Shown here in pieces: positions 34,481-43,864 of a stretch of 52,204 bases of DNA (position 1 is the stretch's first letter; each line of letters starts with the position of its first letter). The notes below the pieces were generated by a model. It was given only the letters and a program-made list of their open reading frames with translations, did not search any database and was not told the DNA's origin. The stretch covers positions 1 through 52,204 of the forward strand of contig NZ_DAMAZC010000008.1 of the NCBI RefSeq assembly GCF_032075065.1, given 5' to 3'. The position numbers were made by a program, and so were the translations under genes. Source of the DNA: Atlantibacter sp032075065. Lineage in GTDB: Bacteria; Pseudomonadota; Gammaproteobacteria; Enterobacterales; Enterobacteriaceae.

Positions 34481-34557
34481 TAATAATGTCAAGAATAATG
34501 CGTTAACGTAAAGAACGAACAGTATTTGACGTTAGGCTATACGACAGTCGAGATTAG

Positions 34558-34590
34558 TGGCCACGGTATTTACCGTGGCCATATTATTTT
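34558..34590 (+). terminator. osmB terminator hairpin
   Basis: An 11-bp perfect repeat TGGCCACGGTA / TACCGTGGCCA (34558-34568 / 34571-34581) followed by TATTATTTTA. It lies just before the converging yciH stop, so it may also limit read-through the other way. Confidence 0.8.
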
Positions 34591-34915
34591 ATCCGCCCGC
34601 CAGTTTGACTTTCATCCCTTTGGCTTCCAGCAGTGATTTGATTAAATCCCGCTTATCACCCTGAATTTCAATAGCCCCGTCTTTTACCGCGCCGCCGCAG
34701 CCGCATTTCTTTTTCAGCTCAGCCGCTATTTTATTCAACGTTGCATCATCTTCATCGATGCCGGTGATTAAACAGACGCCCTTTCCCTTGCGTCCACTGG
34801 TCTGGCGCTGGATGCGCACGATGCCGTCCCCTTTCGGGCGCTCAGGCTGCGCTTTCGGCTCATCAATGCGCCCGGTTTCGGTGGAATAAACTAACCGGCT
34901 GTTATCGTCTTTCAT
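34589..34915 (-). CDS. yciH: SUI1/eIF1-family protein YciH
   Basis: A 108-residue protein with the SUI1 (eIF1-like) fold: 'GKGVCLITGID' and 'KKKCGCGGAVKDGAIEIQGD' are the family blocks. E. coli YciH is thought to affect start-codon discrimination, dispensably. It is coupled to pyrF by the one-base overlap TAATG. Confidence 0.96.
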   Translation of the reverse strand: MKDDNSRLVYSTETGRIDEPKAQPERPKGDGIVRIQRQTSGRKGKGVCLITGIDEDDATLNKIAAELKKKCGCGGAVKDGAIEIQGDKRDLIKSLLEAKGMKVKLAGG

Positions 34916-35646
34916 TATACCTCCCGCAGGCTGGCCAGAATATCGCGCAGGGTTTGCGACGGGTTTTCCGACTGGGTCACCGGGCGGCCAATAACCATAT
35001 AATCCACACCCGCCTGTTGCGCCAACTGAGGCGTCATGATGCGGCGCTGATCCCCCGCCGCGCTGCCTTCAGGACGGATGCCCGGCGTCACTAATTTGAA
35101 TTCGTTACCCAGCGCCGATTTGAAGCGCACCGCTTCCTGCGCTGAGCACACCACGCCGTCAAGACCGCACTGCTGCGTCAGACGCGCCAGACGCTCGGCA
35201 TGTTCCGCTGGTGAAAGCGTGATGCCGATATCCGTCAGATCGCTGGCTTCCATGCTGGTAAGCACGGTTACGGCAATCAGCAACGGCGCATCCTGGCCAA
35301 ACGGCACCAGCGCCTCGCGCGCAGCCTGCATCATCCGCGCCCCGCCGCTGGCGTGAACGTTAACCATCCAGACGCCCAGATCCGCCGCTGCCGCCACGGC
35401 TTTCGCCGCCGTATTGGGGATGTCATGAAATTTAAGATCGAGGAACACGTCGAACCCGCGATTCTGAAGGTCATGCACCAGCTGCGGCCCAAACCGGGTG
35501 AACATCTCTTTGCCGACCTTGAGCCGACAATCCTGCGGATTGATCTGATCGACAAAGGCCAGCGCTTTGTCGCGGTTATCGTAATCCAGGGCAACCACAA
35601 TCGGTGAATCAGTCGCAGAACGGGAAGTGGAGGCAAGTAGCGTCAT
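34915..35646 (-). CDS. pyrF: Orotidine 5'-phosphate decarboxylase
   Basis: A 243-residue TIM-barrel enzyme that turns OMP into UMP, the last step of pyrimidine synthesis. The signature 'FLDLKFHDIPNT' with catalytic Lys/Asp is present, as are 'VNVHASGG' and the C-terminal 'PGIRPEGSAAGDQRRIMTP'. The ATG at 35646 has AGAAGG in good position and gives the E. coli start (MTLxAS); a longer frame from 35688 is rejected. Confidence 0.97.
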   Translation of the reverse strand: MTLLASTSRSATDSPIVVALDYDNRDKALAFVDQINPQDCRLKVGKEMFTRFGPQLVHDLQNRGFDVFLDLKFHDIPNTAAKAVAAAADLGVWMVNVHASGGARMMQAAREALVPFGQDAPLLIAVTVLTSMEASDLTDIGITLSPAEHAERLARLTQQCGLDGVVCSAQEAVRFKSALGNEFKLVTPGIRPEGSAAGDQRRIMTPQLAQQAGVDYMVIGRPVTQSENPSQTLRDILASLREV

Positions 35647-35827
35647 GACCAGACCTTCTGATAGGGGCACCGATAAGGCGCGAAACAATAAACGGCAAGC
35701 ATTCTACCTGCGGAGCCTGAAAAATTACAGGCGCTTAGCGCCCTGCCCGACGAATAGAGGCACGATGTGACGCTAAGCTGCATTGAGTTCATAAGTATGT
35801 TGTAACTAAAATGATGAACTAAAAAAA

Positions 35828-36997
35828 TTATTGCCCATCCAGACCGCGAATCGGCTTGATGGTGGACCACGCCCGGCACGATGGGCAATGCCAGTACAGC
35901 GTAAAGGCGGTAAAACCACATTTCTGGCAGCGGTAGCGCGGTTTGGTGCGCATCTGCTCGCCGACCATATCGCGCAGCGCCAGCAGGCTCTCTTTGGCGC
36001 GGCCCTCTTCCGCTTCGTTGAGGTGATAATCCATCAGGCGATGGAATACGCGCATCGTAGGGTGGCGCTGTAACTGACGGGTGATATAGACCTGCGCCGC
36101 ATCCGAGCCTTCACGCTGCTCCATCAGTTCAGCAAGCATTAATTCCGCCACCGCGCCGGTGTTTTCTTCTACGCAGCGTTTTAAAAACTCTGCCCACTCT
36201 TCATGCTTGCCCAACTGCTGGTAGCAGGTTTGCAGCATCTCCAGGGTTTCCCCCACCAGCTCGCGGTCCTGTTCAATTACCTTAAGCAGCGACTCCATCG
36301 CTTTGGCATAATCCTGCTTAGTGATATATATGCGGCCCATCATAATAGACACGCGCGCGCTGTTACTGTCTGCGGCGGCGCCCTTTCTCAGCAGGCCTAG
36401 CGCTTTATCCATCTCGTCGCTGGCCATCAGCTGTAGCGCCAATTCGCAATAGAAATGGGCAATCTCTACGCGATGATTTTCTTTGCCCAGCTTCACCAGA
36501 CGTTCAGCCACGTCGATAGCCTTTTGCCAGTCGCTGGTCGCCTGATAGATTTGCAGAAGCTGTGAGAGCGCGCTGATGCGGAAGTCGGTTTCATCCACCA
36601 GTTGACCAAACATCTCTTCCGCCCGGTCATACAATCCGGCGGCCATGTAATCGCGGCCCAGCTGCTGTACCGCCAGCAAGCGCTGTTCGTAGGTCAGCGA
36701 GGCGCTTTCCATCAGAGTCTGGTGAATACGGATAGCCCGGTCTACCTCGCCGCGCGAGCGAAAAAGGTTGCCGAGCGTCAGGTGCGCTTCAACGGTGCCG
36801 GTATCTTCTTTCAGCATCTCGAGGAACAGATCAACCGCCTTGTCCTGCTGATTGCTCAACAGAAAGTTAACTCCAGCGACGTAATCCCTGGAGAGGCGAT
36901 TGGTTTCCTGATCCTTCGCCTGTTGTGCACTTCTGCGCCCCATATACCAGCCATAGGCGGCGGCAACAGGCAGCAACAGAAATAACAGTTCCAGCAT
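35828..36997 (-). CDS. lapB: LPS assembly protein LapB (YciM)
   Basis: A 389-residue inner-membrane protein that steers FtsH to degrade LpxC and so balances LPS and phospholipid synthesis. It has one N-terminal membrane helix (about 1-20, MLELLFLLLPVAAAYGWYMG), a TPR array (about 70-350) and a C-terminal rubredoxin-like zinc site with two Cys pairs (CQKCG and CPSC). It follows lapA by 4 nt, forming the lapAB operon. Confidence 0.97.
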   Translation of the reverse strand: MLELLFLLLPVAAAYGWYMGRRSAQQAKDQETNRLSRDYVAGVNFLLSNQQDKAVDLFLEMLKEDTGTVEAHLTLGNLFRSRGEVDRAIRIHQTLMESASLTYEQRLLAVQQLGRDYMAAGLYDRAEEMFGQLVDETDFRISALSQLLQIYQATSDWQKAIDVAERLVKLGKENHRVEIAHFYCELALQLMASDEMDKALGLLRKGAAADSNSARVSIMMGRIYITKQDYAKAMESLLKVIEQDRELVGETLEMLQTCYQQLGKHEEWAEFLKRCVEENTGAVAELMLAELMEQREGSDAAQVYITRQLQRHPTMRVFHRLMDYHLNEAEEGRAKESLLALRDMVGEQMRTKPRYRCQKCGFTAFTLYWHCPSCRAWSTIKPIRGLDGQ

Positions 36998-37001
36998 CGA
37001 A

Positions 37002-37307
37002 TCAGCCTTTTACCGCAGGCGCGGCAGACGGCGTGGTTTCAGGCAGCGGAGAGAGCTGATTTTCCAGGCGCTTAACTTTGCGCTCGGCCCGCGCCAGCTG
37101 CACACGCACGCGCAGCCAGAACAGCCCGCAAATTAGCCAGCCAATGATAAACCCCGTCGCAAACAGCACGGCCAGTAGTGTAGAGATACGATATTCACCC
37201 TGAGCCAGCAGATAATTGAAGGTTACCTGTTGGTCATTTTGCGCACCCAGCGTGACGGAAATGACAAATATCGCTAATACCAGTAAGAAAATGAGTAAAT
37301 ATTTCAC
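37002..37307 (-). CDS. lapA: LPS assembly protein LapA (YciS)
   Basis: A 101-residue inner-membrane protein with two membrane segments (about 1-22 and 44-65), a Arg/Lys-rich linker with coiled-coil character (RVQLARAERKVKRLENQLS) and a short Pro/Ala-rich tail. It partners LapB in LPS quality control. Confidence 0.95.
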   Translation of the reverse strand: MKYLLIFLLVLAIFVISVTLGAQNDQQVTFNYLLAQGEYRISTLLAVLFATGFIIGWLICGLFWLRVRVQLARAERKVKRLENQLSPLPETTPSAAPAVKG

Positions 37308-37459
37308 ATTACTTCCCGTTATGTGGTTTGAGCGAATAAATCGTGTTCAACCCTTTCTTGTAACGCTATAAATTAACATTTCCTGGCTAATCGGGAAATG
37401 AGAATGCACCATCGCAAAAGGAATAAATGCGGGTCTGGCGTATTCTTTTCAACCCGACG

Positions 37460-38221
37460 CTATTCATTTTCACGTTCGGCGATCTCTTTTTTCTCTTCCA
37501 CCGGCGGCGTGAACGGCCCACATAATCGTTGAGCAACCCATACTGCCAGCGTAACAAGTAGCCAGGAAATCAGCGTGGCGACCACCAAATCACGCGGCCA
37601 GTGCATACCCAACAGCATACGGCTGGCCATCACGCCGCTGGCCCAGACTAACAGCACCGCCAGCGTGAGGGTACGGCGGCGCGGCCATAATAGCCCCACG
37701 CCCAGCAGCGCCCAACTGGCGGCGAACATAGTATGACCTGAAGGAAACGCAAATCCCGTCTCTTTCTGCCAGTGTTTGCGCAGCCAGCCCGGAATGTTCG
37801 CCTCGTTCTGCAACTGCTCTTTAACTAAATGCCCGCGATCTTTACGCTTTAAATTGTAGAAGTCGTCGACCGGAACGTGGCGCGTTTTTTCAAGCCAGAT
37901 AACAAAGGGCCGCGGCTCTTGTACCGAATCCTTGATCCAGGATTTGACGCCCTGCCCAACCAGAATGGCAGCGCCTAAGATCAGGAAGAGCACCACCGCA
38001 GCGCGCAGGCGATAACGCAAACACCATAAAAACCAGCCGCAGAGTAGCACATGCGTGATGATCCCCCAGGGTTGGGTCACGGTTTCAGTGATCCAGAACA
38101 TGCCCTTTAGCCACAATGAGTCGGCGGTGGGCTTCCATTGCCAGCCAGAGAACCAAACCAGCAGCGGCATCACCAATAACAATCCCGCGCCAAAGGTGGT
38201 GCGCGTAACAATCGACAGCAT
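37460..38221 (-). CDS. pgpB: Phosphatidylglycerophosphatase B
   Basis: A 253-residue PAP2-family inner-membrane phosphatase acting on phosphatidylglycerophosphate, undecaprenyl pyrophosphate and other lipid phosphates. The three catalytic motifs are present: C1 'KDSVQEPRP', C2 'PSGHT' and C3 'SRMLLGMHWPRD'. There are six predicted membrane helices. It is divergent from ribA. Confidence 0.96.
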   Translation of the reverse strand: MLSIVTRTTFGAGLLLVMPLLVWFSGWQWKPTADSLWLKGMFWITETVTQPWGIITHVLLCGWFLWCLRYRLRAAVVLFLILGAAILVGQGVKSWIKDSVQEPRPFVIWLEKTRHVPVDDFYNLKRKDRGHLVKEQLQNEANIPGWLRKHWQKETGFAFPSGHTMFAASWALLGVGLLWPRRRTLTLAVLLVWASGVMASRMLLGMHWPRDLVVATLISWLLVTLAVWVAQRLCGPFTPPVEEKKEIAERENE

Positions 38222-38424
38222 GACCTCTCCTTCATCTTATTGTCACACAAGGATAACCGAAAATTTAACATTCACCCATTTACTGTCAGTTTTGTGCGCT
38301 TAACAATTGCGTGACCGGGCTCACAGTAGGCGAACGGCAGTGCATTGTGGCAAAATAGCGTCAATAACAGAAAGCCAAAATAGTGGCTGGCGTGAAAACG
38401 CCGTATAACGATCCGGAGAATCAC

Positions 38425-39018
38425 ATGCAGCTTAAACGTGTGGCGGAAGCCAAACTGCCAACCCCCTGGGGCGATTTCCTGATGGTAGGCTTTGAAGAAC
38501 TGGCTACCGGTCATGATCATGTCGCACTGGTGTTCGGCGATATCACTGGCGACGCGCCGGTACTGGCACGCGTACATTCCGAATGTTTAACCGGCGATGC
38601 GCTGTTCAGCCTGCGCTGCGATTGCGGGTTCCAGCTTGAAGCCGCGCTGTCCCACATTGCTGAAGAGGGCCGTGGTATCCTGATGTACCATCGGCAGGAA
38701 GGCCGTAATATTGGCCTGCTGAATAAAATCCGCGCCTACGCGTTACAGGACCAGGGCTACGATACCGTGGAGGCCAACCACCAGCTCGGCTTTGCCGCTG
38801 ACGAGCGTGATTTCACTCTGTGCGCCGATATGTTCAAGCTACTGGGCGTAAATGAAGTCCGGTTATTGACTAATAATCCGCGTAAAGTGGAAATCCTCAG
38901 CGAGGCGGGGATCAATATCGTGGAACGCGTGCCGCTGATTGTTGGCCGCAACCCGAACAACGAGCACTATCTGGATACCAAAGCCGCGAAAATGGGCCAT
39001 CTGCTGTCTCGCGACTAA
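38425..39018 (+). CDS. ribA: GTP cyclohydrolase II
   Basis: A 197-residue Zn enzyme opening riboflavin synthesis from GTP. Zinc cysteines Cys54, Cys65 and Cys67 (HSECLTGDALFSLRCDCGF) and 'HRQEGRNIGL' are present. The ATG at 38425 (GGAGAA upstream) gives the E. coli start; the frame from 38383 is longer than the family. Confidence 0.98.
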   Translation: MQLKRVAEAKLPTPWGDFLMVGFEELATGHDHVALVFGDITGDAPVLARVHSECLTGDALFSLRCDCGFQLEAALSHIAEEGRGILMYHRQEGRNIGLLNKIRAYALQDQGYDTVEANHQLGFAADERDFTLCADMFKLLGVNEVRLLTNNPRKVEILSEAGINIVERVPLIVGRNPNNEHYLDTKAAKMGHLLSRD

Positions 39019-39033
39019 GTTTACACCACGATT

Positions 39034-39064
39034 AAAAAGGCCTGCATTTGCAGGCCTTTTGCTT
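39034..39064. terminator. Bidirectional terminator between ribA and acnA
   Basis: Stem AAAGGCCTGC / GCAGGCCTTT with a short loop, flanked by A and T runs on both sides, between the two converging genes. Confidence 0.9.
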
Positions 39065-41740
39065 TTAAGTCAGCATATTGCGTATTACATAATGCAGGAT
39101 GCCGTCGTTCTGGTAATAGGTTAGCTCATTACCGGTATCGATGCGGCAGCGGCAATCCACCACCTCTGTACTGCCATCGGCTCGGGTAAGCGTCACCGGC
39201 ACCGTCGCGCCTGGCGTCAGCGATTGCAGCCCACTGATGTCGATCTGCTCTTCCCCGGTCAGATTCAGCGTCTTACGCGTCACGCCCTGCGGGAACTCCA
39301 GCGGCAGGATGCCCATGCCGATCAGGTTTGAACGGTGGATACGTTCAAAAGATTCGGCGATAACGACCCGAACGCCCAACAGCCGCGGACCTTTGGCGGC
39401 CCAGTCGCGACTGGAGCCGGAACCGTACTCTTTCCCGGCAATCACCGCCAGCGGAGTGGATTTGGCCTGATAGGCCATCGCCGCGTCGTAAATCGACATG
39501 ACTTCATCCCCCGGCAGTAAGCGAGTCATGCCGCCTTCCACGCCCGGCACCATTTCGTTGCGGATACGGATATTGGCAAAAGTGCCGCGCATCATCACTT
39601 CGTGGTTACCACGACGGGAGCCGTAGGAGTTGAAATCGCCCCGCTCCACCCCGTGGCTTTGCAGATAACGACCTGCCGGGCTATCCGGCTTAATGCTGCC
39701 CGCCGGGGAGATATGGTCGGTAGTGACCGAATCGCCCAGCATCGCCAGAATGCGCGCCTGGTGGATATCCTCGACCGGTTTCGGTTCCGCCAGCATTTCA
39801 TCGAAGAACGGCGACAGGCGGATATAGGTCGAATCATCCTGCCAACCGTAGGTATCGGAGCGTTCAACCTCAATAGATTTCCACTCGTCGGTGCCTTCGA
39901 ACACTTCGGCATACTCTTTGCGGAACATGTCGGTGGAAACCTGCTCTACCGCCCTTGCGATCTCCTGAGATGACGGCCAGATGTCCTTCAGATAGACCGG
40001 GTCGCCTTTTTTGTCATGGCCGAGCGGATCGGTGGCCAGGTTAACATTCATATTGCCCGCCAGCGCATAGGCCACCACCAGTGGCGGTGAGGCCAGCCAG
40101 TTGGTTTTAACCAGCGGATGGATGCGGCCTTCAAAGTTACGGTTGCCGGAAAGCACTGCCCCCACGGTTAAATCGCCTTTTTTGATCGCCTGTTCAATAG
40201 GATCCGGCAGCGGTCCGGAGTTACCGATACAGGTGGTGCATCCGTAGCCCACCAGGTTAAAGCCAAGTTCGTCGAGGTAAGGCGTCAGCTTCGCCTGGGC
40301 CAAATAGTCAGATACCACTTTCGACCCCGGCGCCAGCGAGGCTTTCACCCACGGCTGGCGTTTAAGACCCAGCGTGACCGCTTTCTTCGCCAGCAAACCG
40401 GCGGCCATCAGCACGCTGGGGTTGGAGGTGTTGGTACAGGAAGTGATGGCGGAAATCACTACCGCGCCGTCAGGCAACTGATACTGCTGCCCGTTCATCA
40501 CATAATCCACCGGTTCGCGGTCTTTCTGGCTGTGATTCACTTCCAGTTCGTTGCTGGCGGCAAAAGCGGCGGGTACGTCTTTCAGCGCCACACGATCCTG
40601 CGGGCGTTTGGGCCCGGCGAGGCTCGCCTGCACCTCAGCCATATCCAGCGCCAGGGTGCTGGTGAAGACCGGCTCATCGCCGGTATTGCGCCACATGCCC
40701 TGCGCTTTGGCATAGGCTTCCACCAGCGCCACCTGTTCTTCGCTGCGCCCGCTGAGGCGCATATAGTCCAGGGTTACGCCGTCAATCGGGAAAAACCCGC
40801 AGGTCGCGCCATATTCAGGGGCCATGTTGGCGATGGTCGCGCGATCCGCCAACGGCAAATCGTCCAGGCCGTCGCCGTAGAATTCAACGAATTTCCCGAC
40901 TACCCCGTGTTTACGCAGCATTTGCGTCACCGTCAGCACCAGGTCGGTGGCGGTGATGCCTTCCTGTAATTTACCGGTGAGTTTGAAGCCCACCACGTCC
41001 GGGATCAGCATCGATACCGGCTGGCCGAGCATGGCCGCTTCCGCCTCAATGCCGCCCACGCCCCAGCCGAGGACGCCGAGGCCGTTAATCATCGTGGTGT
41101 GGGAGTCGGTACCAACCAGGGTATCCGGGTAGGCCACCATTTCTCCGTCCTGCAATTCGCTCCATACCGCTTTACCGAGATACTCGAGGTTCACCTGGTG
41201 GCAAATACCGGTTCCCGGCGGCACCACGCTGAAGCGGCTGAACGCCTGCTGCCCCCAGCGCAGAAACACATAGCGCTCGTGGTTGCGCTCCATTTCCAGA
41301 CGCACGTTCTCTTCAAACGCATCGTCATCGCCAAAATGGTCCACCGTCACCGAGTGGTCGATAACCAGGTCCACCGGCGAGAGCGGGTTGACCTTTGAGA
41401 CATCGCCCCCCAGACGTTTCACCGCTTCACGCATTGCCGCGAGATCGACCACGGCGGGCACGCCGGTAAAGTCTTGCATCAGCACGCGCGCCGGGCGGTA
41501 GGCAATTTCCCGGTCGGCATGGGCGTTTTCCAGCCAGCGGGCCAGCGCCACGATATCCTCACGGGTAACAGAATCTTCGTCCTGCCAGCGCAACAAGTTC
41601 TCCAGCAGTACTTTTAACGACTTGGGCAAGCGCGAAATATCCCCAAGTTCCCTGGAAGCCAGCGGCAGACTGTAATAGTGGTAAGTTTTATCGAGTGCCT
41701 GCAGCGTATCCTTACTGGCTTCGCGTAGTGTCGACGACAT
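39065..41740 (-). CDS. acnA: Aconitate hydratase A
   Basis: An 891-residue aconitase (citrate to isocitrate), same length as E. coli AcnA, the stress-stable form that also binds mRNA when its cluster is lost. Fe-S ligands lie in 'SCTNTSNPS' (about Cys435) and 'GCTTCIGNSG' (about Cys501/Cys504). In E. coli it is induced by SoxRS and Fur and in stationary phase. AGGAG precedes the ATG. Confidence 0.98.
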   Translation of the reverse strand: MSSTLREASKDTLQALDKTYHYYSLPLASRELGDISRLPKSLKVLLENLLRWQDEDSVTREDIVALARWLENAHADREIAYRPARVLMQDFTGVPAVVDLAAMREAVKRLGGDVSKVNPLSPVDLVIDHSVTVDHFGDDDAFEENVRLEMERNHERYVFLRWGQQAFSRFSVVPPGTGICHQVNLEYLGKAVWSELQDGEMVAYPDTLVGTDSHTTMINGLGVLGWGVGGIEAEAAMLGQPVSMLIPDVVGFKLTGKLQEGITATDLVLTVTQMLRKHGVVGKFVEFYGDGLDDLPLADRATIANMAPEYGATCGFFPIDGVTLDYMRLSGRSEEQVALVEAYAKAQGMWRNTGDEPVFTSTLALDMAEVQASLAGPKRPQDRVALKDVPAAFAASNELEVNHSQKDREPVDYVMNGQQYQLPDGAVVISAITSCTNTSNPSVLMAAGLLAKKAVTLGLKRQPWVKASLAPGSKVVSDYLAQAKLTPYLDELGFNLVGYGCTTCIGNSGPLPDPIEQAIKKGDLTVGAVLSGNRNFEGRIHPLVKTNWLASPPLVVAYALAGNMNVNLATDPLGHDKKGDPVYLKDIWPSSQEIARAVEQVSTDMFRKEYAEVFEGTDEWKSIEVERSDTYGWQDDSTYIRLSPFFDEMLAEPKPVEDIHQARILAMLGDSVTTDHISPAGSIKPDSPAGRYLQSHGVERGDFNSYGSRRGNHEVMMRGTFANIRIRNEMVPGVEGGMTRLLPGDEVMSIYDAAMAYQAKSTPLAVIAGKEYGSGSSRDWAAKGPRLLGVRVVIAESFERIHRSNLIGMGILPLEFPQGVTRKTLNLTGEEQIDISGLQSLTPGATVPVTLTRADGSTEVVDCRCRIDTGNELTYYQNDGILHYVIRNMLT

Positions 41741-41880
41741 ATGCTCCTCCTTAATAGCTGAGATGCGATACCCTGACGATAATCAGGGTTTGTATTAAAG
41801 ATAACACATACATGTCGTAACGTTTTGATAACAACCCAAATTGATAAATGGGTGTGTGTCGCAGAGGGAATTTATTAAAG

Positions 41881-41907
41881 GAAAACGCCCGAACTTTCGG
41901 GCGCTTG
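41881..41907 (-). terminator. Terminator after the YmiC-like gene
   Basis: Minus-strand stem GCGCCCGAA / TTCGGGCGT followed by TTTCCTTT, just after the stop at 41913. It separates the small-gene cluster from acnA. Confidence 0.8.
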
Positions 41908-41912
41908 AAGGA

Positions 41913-42011
41913 TTACTTGATTAAAAATAGCAGGCATTGTACCCAGAACAGCAGAGATACGCCGAAAACCGCAATCCAGGACCAGTATTTATAGTGAGAA
42001 CGTTCACTCAT
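41913..42011 (-). CDS. ymiC: Small membrane protein (probable YmiC)
   Basis: A 32-residue peptide too short for normal calling: polar start (MSERSHYKYWSW), then one membrane segment (about 12-31, WIAVFGVSLLFWVQCLLFLI) and a terminal Lys. It has its own terminator, and its position upstream of acnA matches where I recall E. coli ymiC. The name rests on position and size, not on a checked alignment. Confidence 0.6.
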   Translation of the reverse strand: MSERSHYKYWSWIAVFGVSLLFWVQCLLFLIK

Positions 42012-42117
42012 GGCTCTTCACCAGAAGGAGAATTCAACATTAACCGTCGAGATGCTCGACACCTATGCTGTGGGAGTGGGAAATAAGACGCTTTGGCATA
42101 ATGATTTGCCAAAAATT

Positions 42118-42282
42118 TTACTCGTTATTATCAGGCTTTTCGTCTTGCGAAAATGATTCTATAAATGCCCGTTGTTCTTTGGTGAGATCCCAGGACGCTG
42201 GAATAACAGGTGACTTTTCCTTCCCCTGTTCACTGTCAGACGGGTTAGCCTCGCCCGTTGCCCTTTTCTCTCCCGATACCAT
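42118..42282 (-). CDS. yciX: Small hydrophilic protein (probable YciX)
   Basis: A 54-residue charged protein without membrane segments. Its C-terminal half ('PASWDLTKEQRAFIESF') could form an amphipathic helix. The ATG at 42282 is one base past the ymiA stop (TGAGATG), with GGGG 6 nt upstream, so it looks translationally coupled to ymiA, the arrangement recalled for ymiA-yciX in E. coli. An earlier ATG at 42306 in the same frame would overlap ymiA. Function unknown. Confidence 0.5.
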   Translation of the reverse strand: MVSGEKRATGEANPSDSEQGKEKSPVIPASWDLTKEQRAFIESFSQDEKPDNNE

Positions 42283-42283
42283 C

Positions 42284-42424
42284 TCAGCCCCAGACAGACC
42301 AGGCAATCACACCCACCACGATCCAAAACAGGGCAGAAAGCGCGAATACCGCCAGCCAGGCTTTACGTTTAACGCCCGCATCCCGCTGCGGTTGATGACT
42401 CTCTGAAGGCATCGGAATCCTCAT
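42284..42424 (-). CDS. ymiA: Small membrane protein YmiA
   Basis: A 46-residue single-pass membrane protein: polar N-terminus (MRIPMPSESHQPQRD), 'KRKAWLAVF', then a hydrophobic helix ending in '...WSVWG'. The pattern matches E. coli YmiA in length and in key residues (KRKAWLAVF, SALFW, VWG). Function unknown. It lies between cysB and acnA as in E. coli. Confidence 0.85.
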   Translation of the reverse strand: MRIPMPSESHQPQRDAGVKRKAWLAVFALSALFWIVVGVIAWSVWG

Positions 42425-42634
42425 ACCATCGACATTGCTTATCATTACTCACCAAACAATCGTCAAAATTAATCAATTGATGAGACAAATCCTAATTAAA
42501 AAGTGCTAAAAAATCCAGTGGATTTACGCATCGCGGCAATGTGAATAATCAATCTTTTGACATCACATAAATTATCGATAGGCATTATTTGCGGACAGGA
42601 TAATTATTTTCTATTTTTGTCGTTCGCCAGAGAC

Positions 42635-42672
42635 ACAAAGCCCACTAAAAATACGTGGGCTTTGTCTGTCTA
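42635..42672. terminator. Hairpin downstream of cysB
   Basis: An 11-bp perfect stem ACAAAGCCCAC / GTGGGCTTTGT (42635-42645 / 42655-42665) with loop TAAAAATAC. T-rich sequence follows only on the plus strand (TCTGTCTATTTTA); on the minus strand the tail is weak, but its place 35 bp after cysB suggests it ends that transcript. Confidence 0.6.
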
Positions 42673-42699
42673 TTTTACTTCGGGCGCGGTTCCGGAAAA

Positions 42700-43674
42700 T
42701 TATTTAGCGGGCAGCCTGATGTCTTTAAACATCTCTTCGATATCTTCATTGGAACGTAGCGAAACGGCAGTATCCACGACATCGCGAGTTAAATGCGGGG
42801 CGAAGCGCTGGATAAAGTCGTACATGTAGCTTCTTAAGAACGTACTACGGCGGAAACCGATCTTCGTGGTGCTGTGGCTGAAGATGTCGTGGGCGTCCAG
42901 GCGTACCAGATCCGGGTCGGCAATCGGATCTACCGCCATGCTGGCGATTACGCCTACCCCTAACCCGAGGCGCACATAGGTTTTAATCACATCGGCGTCG
43001 GTGGCGGTAAACACGATGCGCGGCGTCAAACCGGCGCGGTTAAACGCGGTGTCCAGCTCCGAGCGTCCGGTAAAGCCAAAGGTGTAAGTCACCAGCGGAT
43101 ATTGCGCCAATTCATCAATACTCACCGACTCTTTAGAAGCCAGCGGATGGTCAGGCGTGACCACTATCGAGCGGTTCCAGTGGTAACACGGCAGCATGAC
43201 TAAATCGTCATACAGGTGCAGCGCTTCGGTCGCGATGGCGAAATCCGCGTTGCCTTTCGACACCGCTTCGGCGATTTGGGTAGGCGAACCCTGATGCATA
43301 TGCAGGGAAACCCGCGGATAGCGCTCAATAAAGCCTTTAATCACTCCCGGCAGCGCATAACGCGCCTGGGTGTGGGTAGTGGCGACATACAGCGAACCTT
43401 TGTCAGGCCAGGTGTGTTCCCCCGCCACGGACTTGATGGCATCGACTTTCGACAGCACTTCCCGGGCGATGCGGATAATCTCCTGCCCTGCTGGCGTGAC
43501 CTGGGTTAAATGTTTGCCGCTACGGGCGAAAATTTGGATCCCTAATTCGTCCTCCAGCATGCGCACTTGTTTACTGATGCCGGGCTGGGACGTGTACAGC
43601 CCTTCTGCGGTCGACGAGACATTAAGGTTGTGGTTTACCACCTCAACGATATAACGAAGCTGTTGTAATTTCAT
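42700..43674 (-). CDS. cysB: Cysteine regulon activator CysB
   Basis: A 324-residue LysR-family regulator, the same length as E. coli CysB, which activates sulfate assimilation and cysteine synthesis with N-acetylserine as inducer and represses its own gene. The N-terminal winged helix is MKLQQLRYIVEVVNHNLN..., with 'STAEGLYTSQPGISKQVRMLE' as helix-turn-helix; the effector domain follows, including the sulfate/acetylserine-site 'TTHTQARYALP'. Confidence 0.98.
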   Translation of the reverse strand: MKLQQLRYIVEVVNHNLNVSSTAEGLYTSQPGISKQVRMLEDELGIQIFARSGKHLTQVTPAGQEIIRIAREVLSKVDAIKSVAGEHTWPDKGSLYVATTHTQARYALPGVIKGFIERYPRVSLHMHQGSPTQIAEAVSKGNADFAIATEALHLYDDLVMLPCYHWNRSIVVTPDHPLASKESVSIDELAQYPLVTYTFGFTGRSELDTAFNRAGLTPRIVFTATDADVIKTYVRLGLGVGVIASMAVDPIADPDLVRLDAHDIFSHSTTKIGFRRSTFLRSYMYDFIQRFAPHLTRDVVDTAVSLRSNEDIEEMFKDIRLPAK

Positions 43675-43813
43675 GGCAGGACCATCCGCGCTGCTCGCGC
43701 ATTCTGACGATGTTTAAGACCGAATCAGTCTAAAAAAGAGGTTAACTATAACCACTATAACATTTATAGCTTCTGTGTATAGATGGTGAAAATAAATAAT
43801 AACGCCGCAATAA

Positions 43814-43850
43814 ACAAAAAGGGCCAGATTTCTCCAGCCCTTTTTTAGTT
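43814..43850. terminator. topA terminator
   Basis: Hairpin with GGGC / GCCC core flanked by A5 and T6 runs, 15 nt after the topA stop, able to form in either direction. Confidence 0.7.
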
Positions 43851-43864
43851 TCATTTACAGCAGG

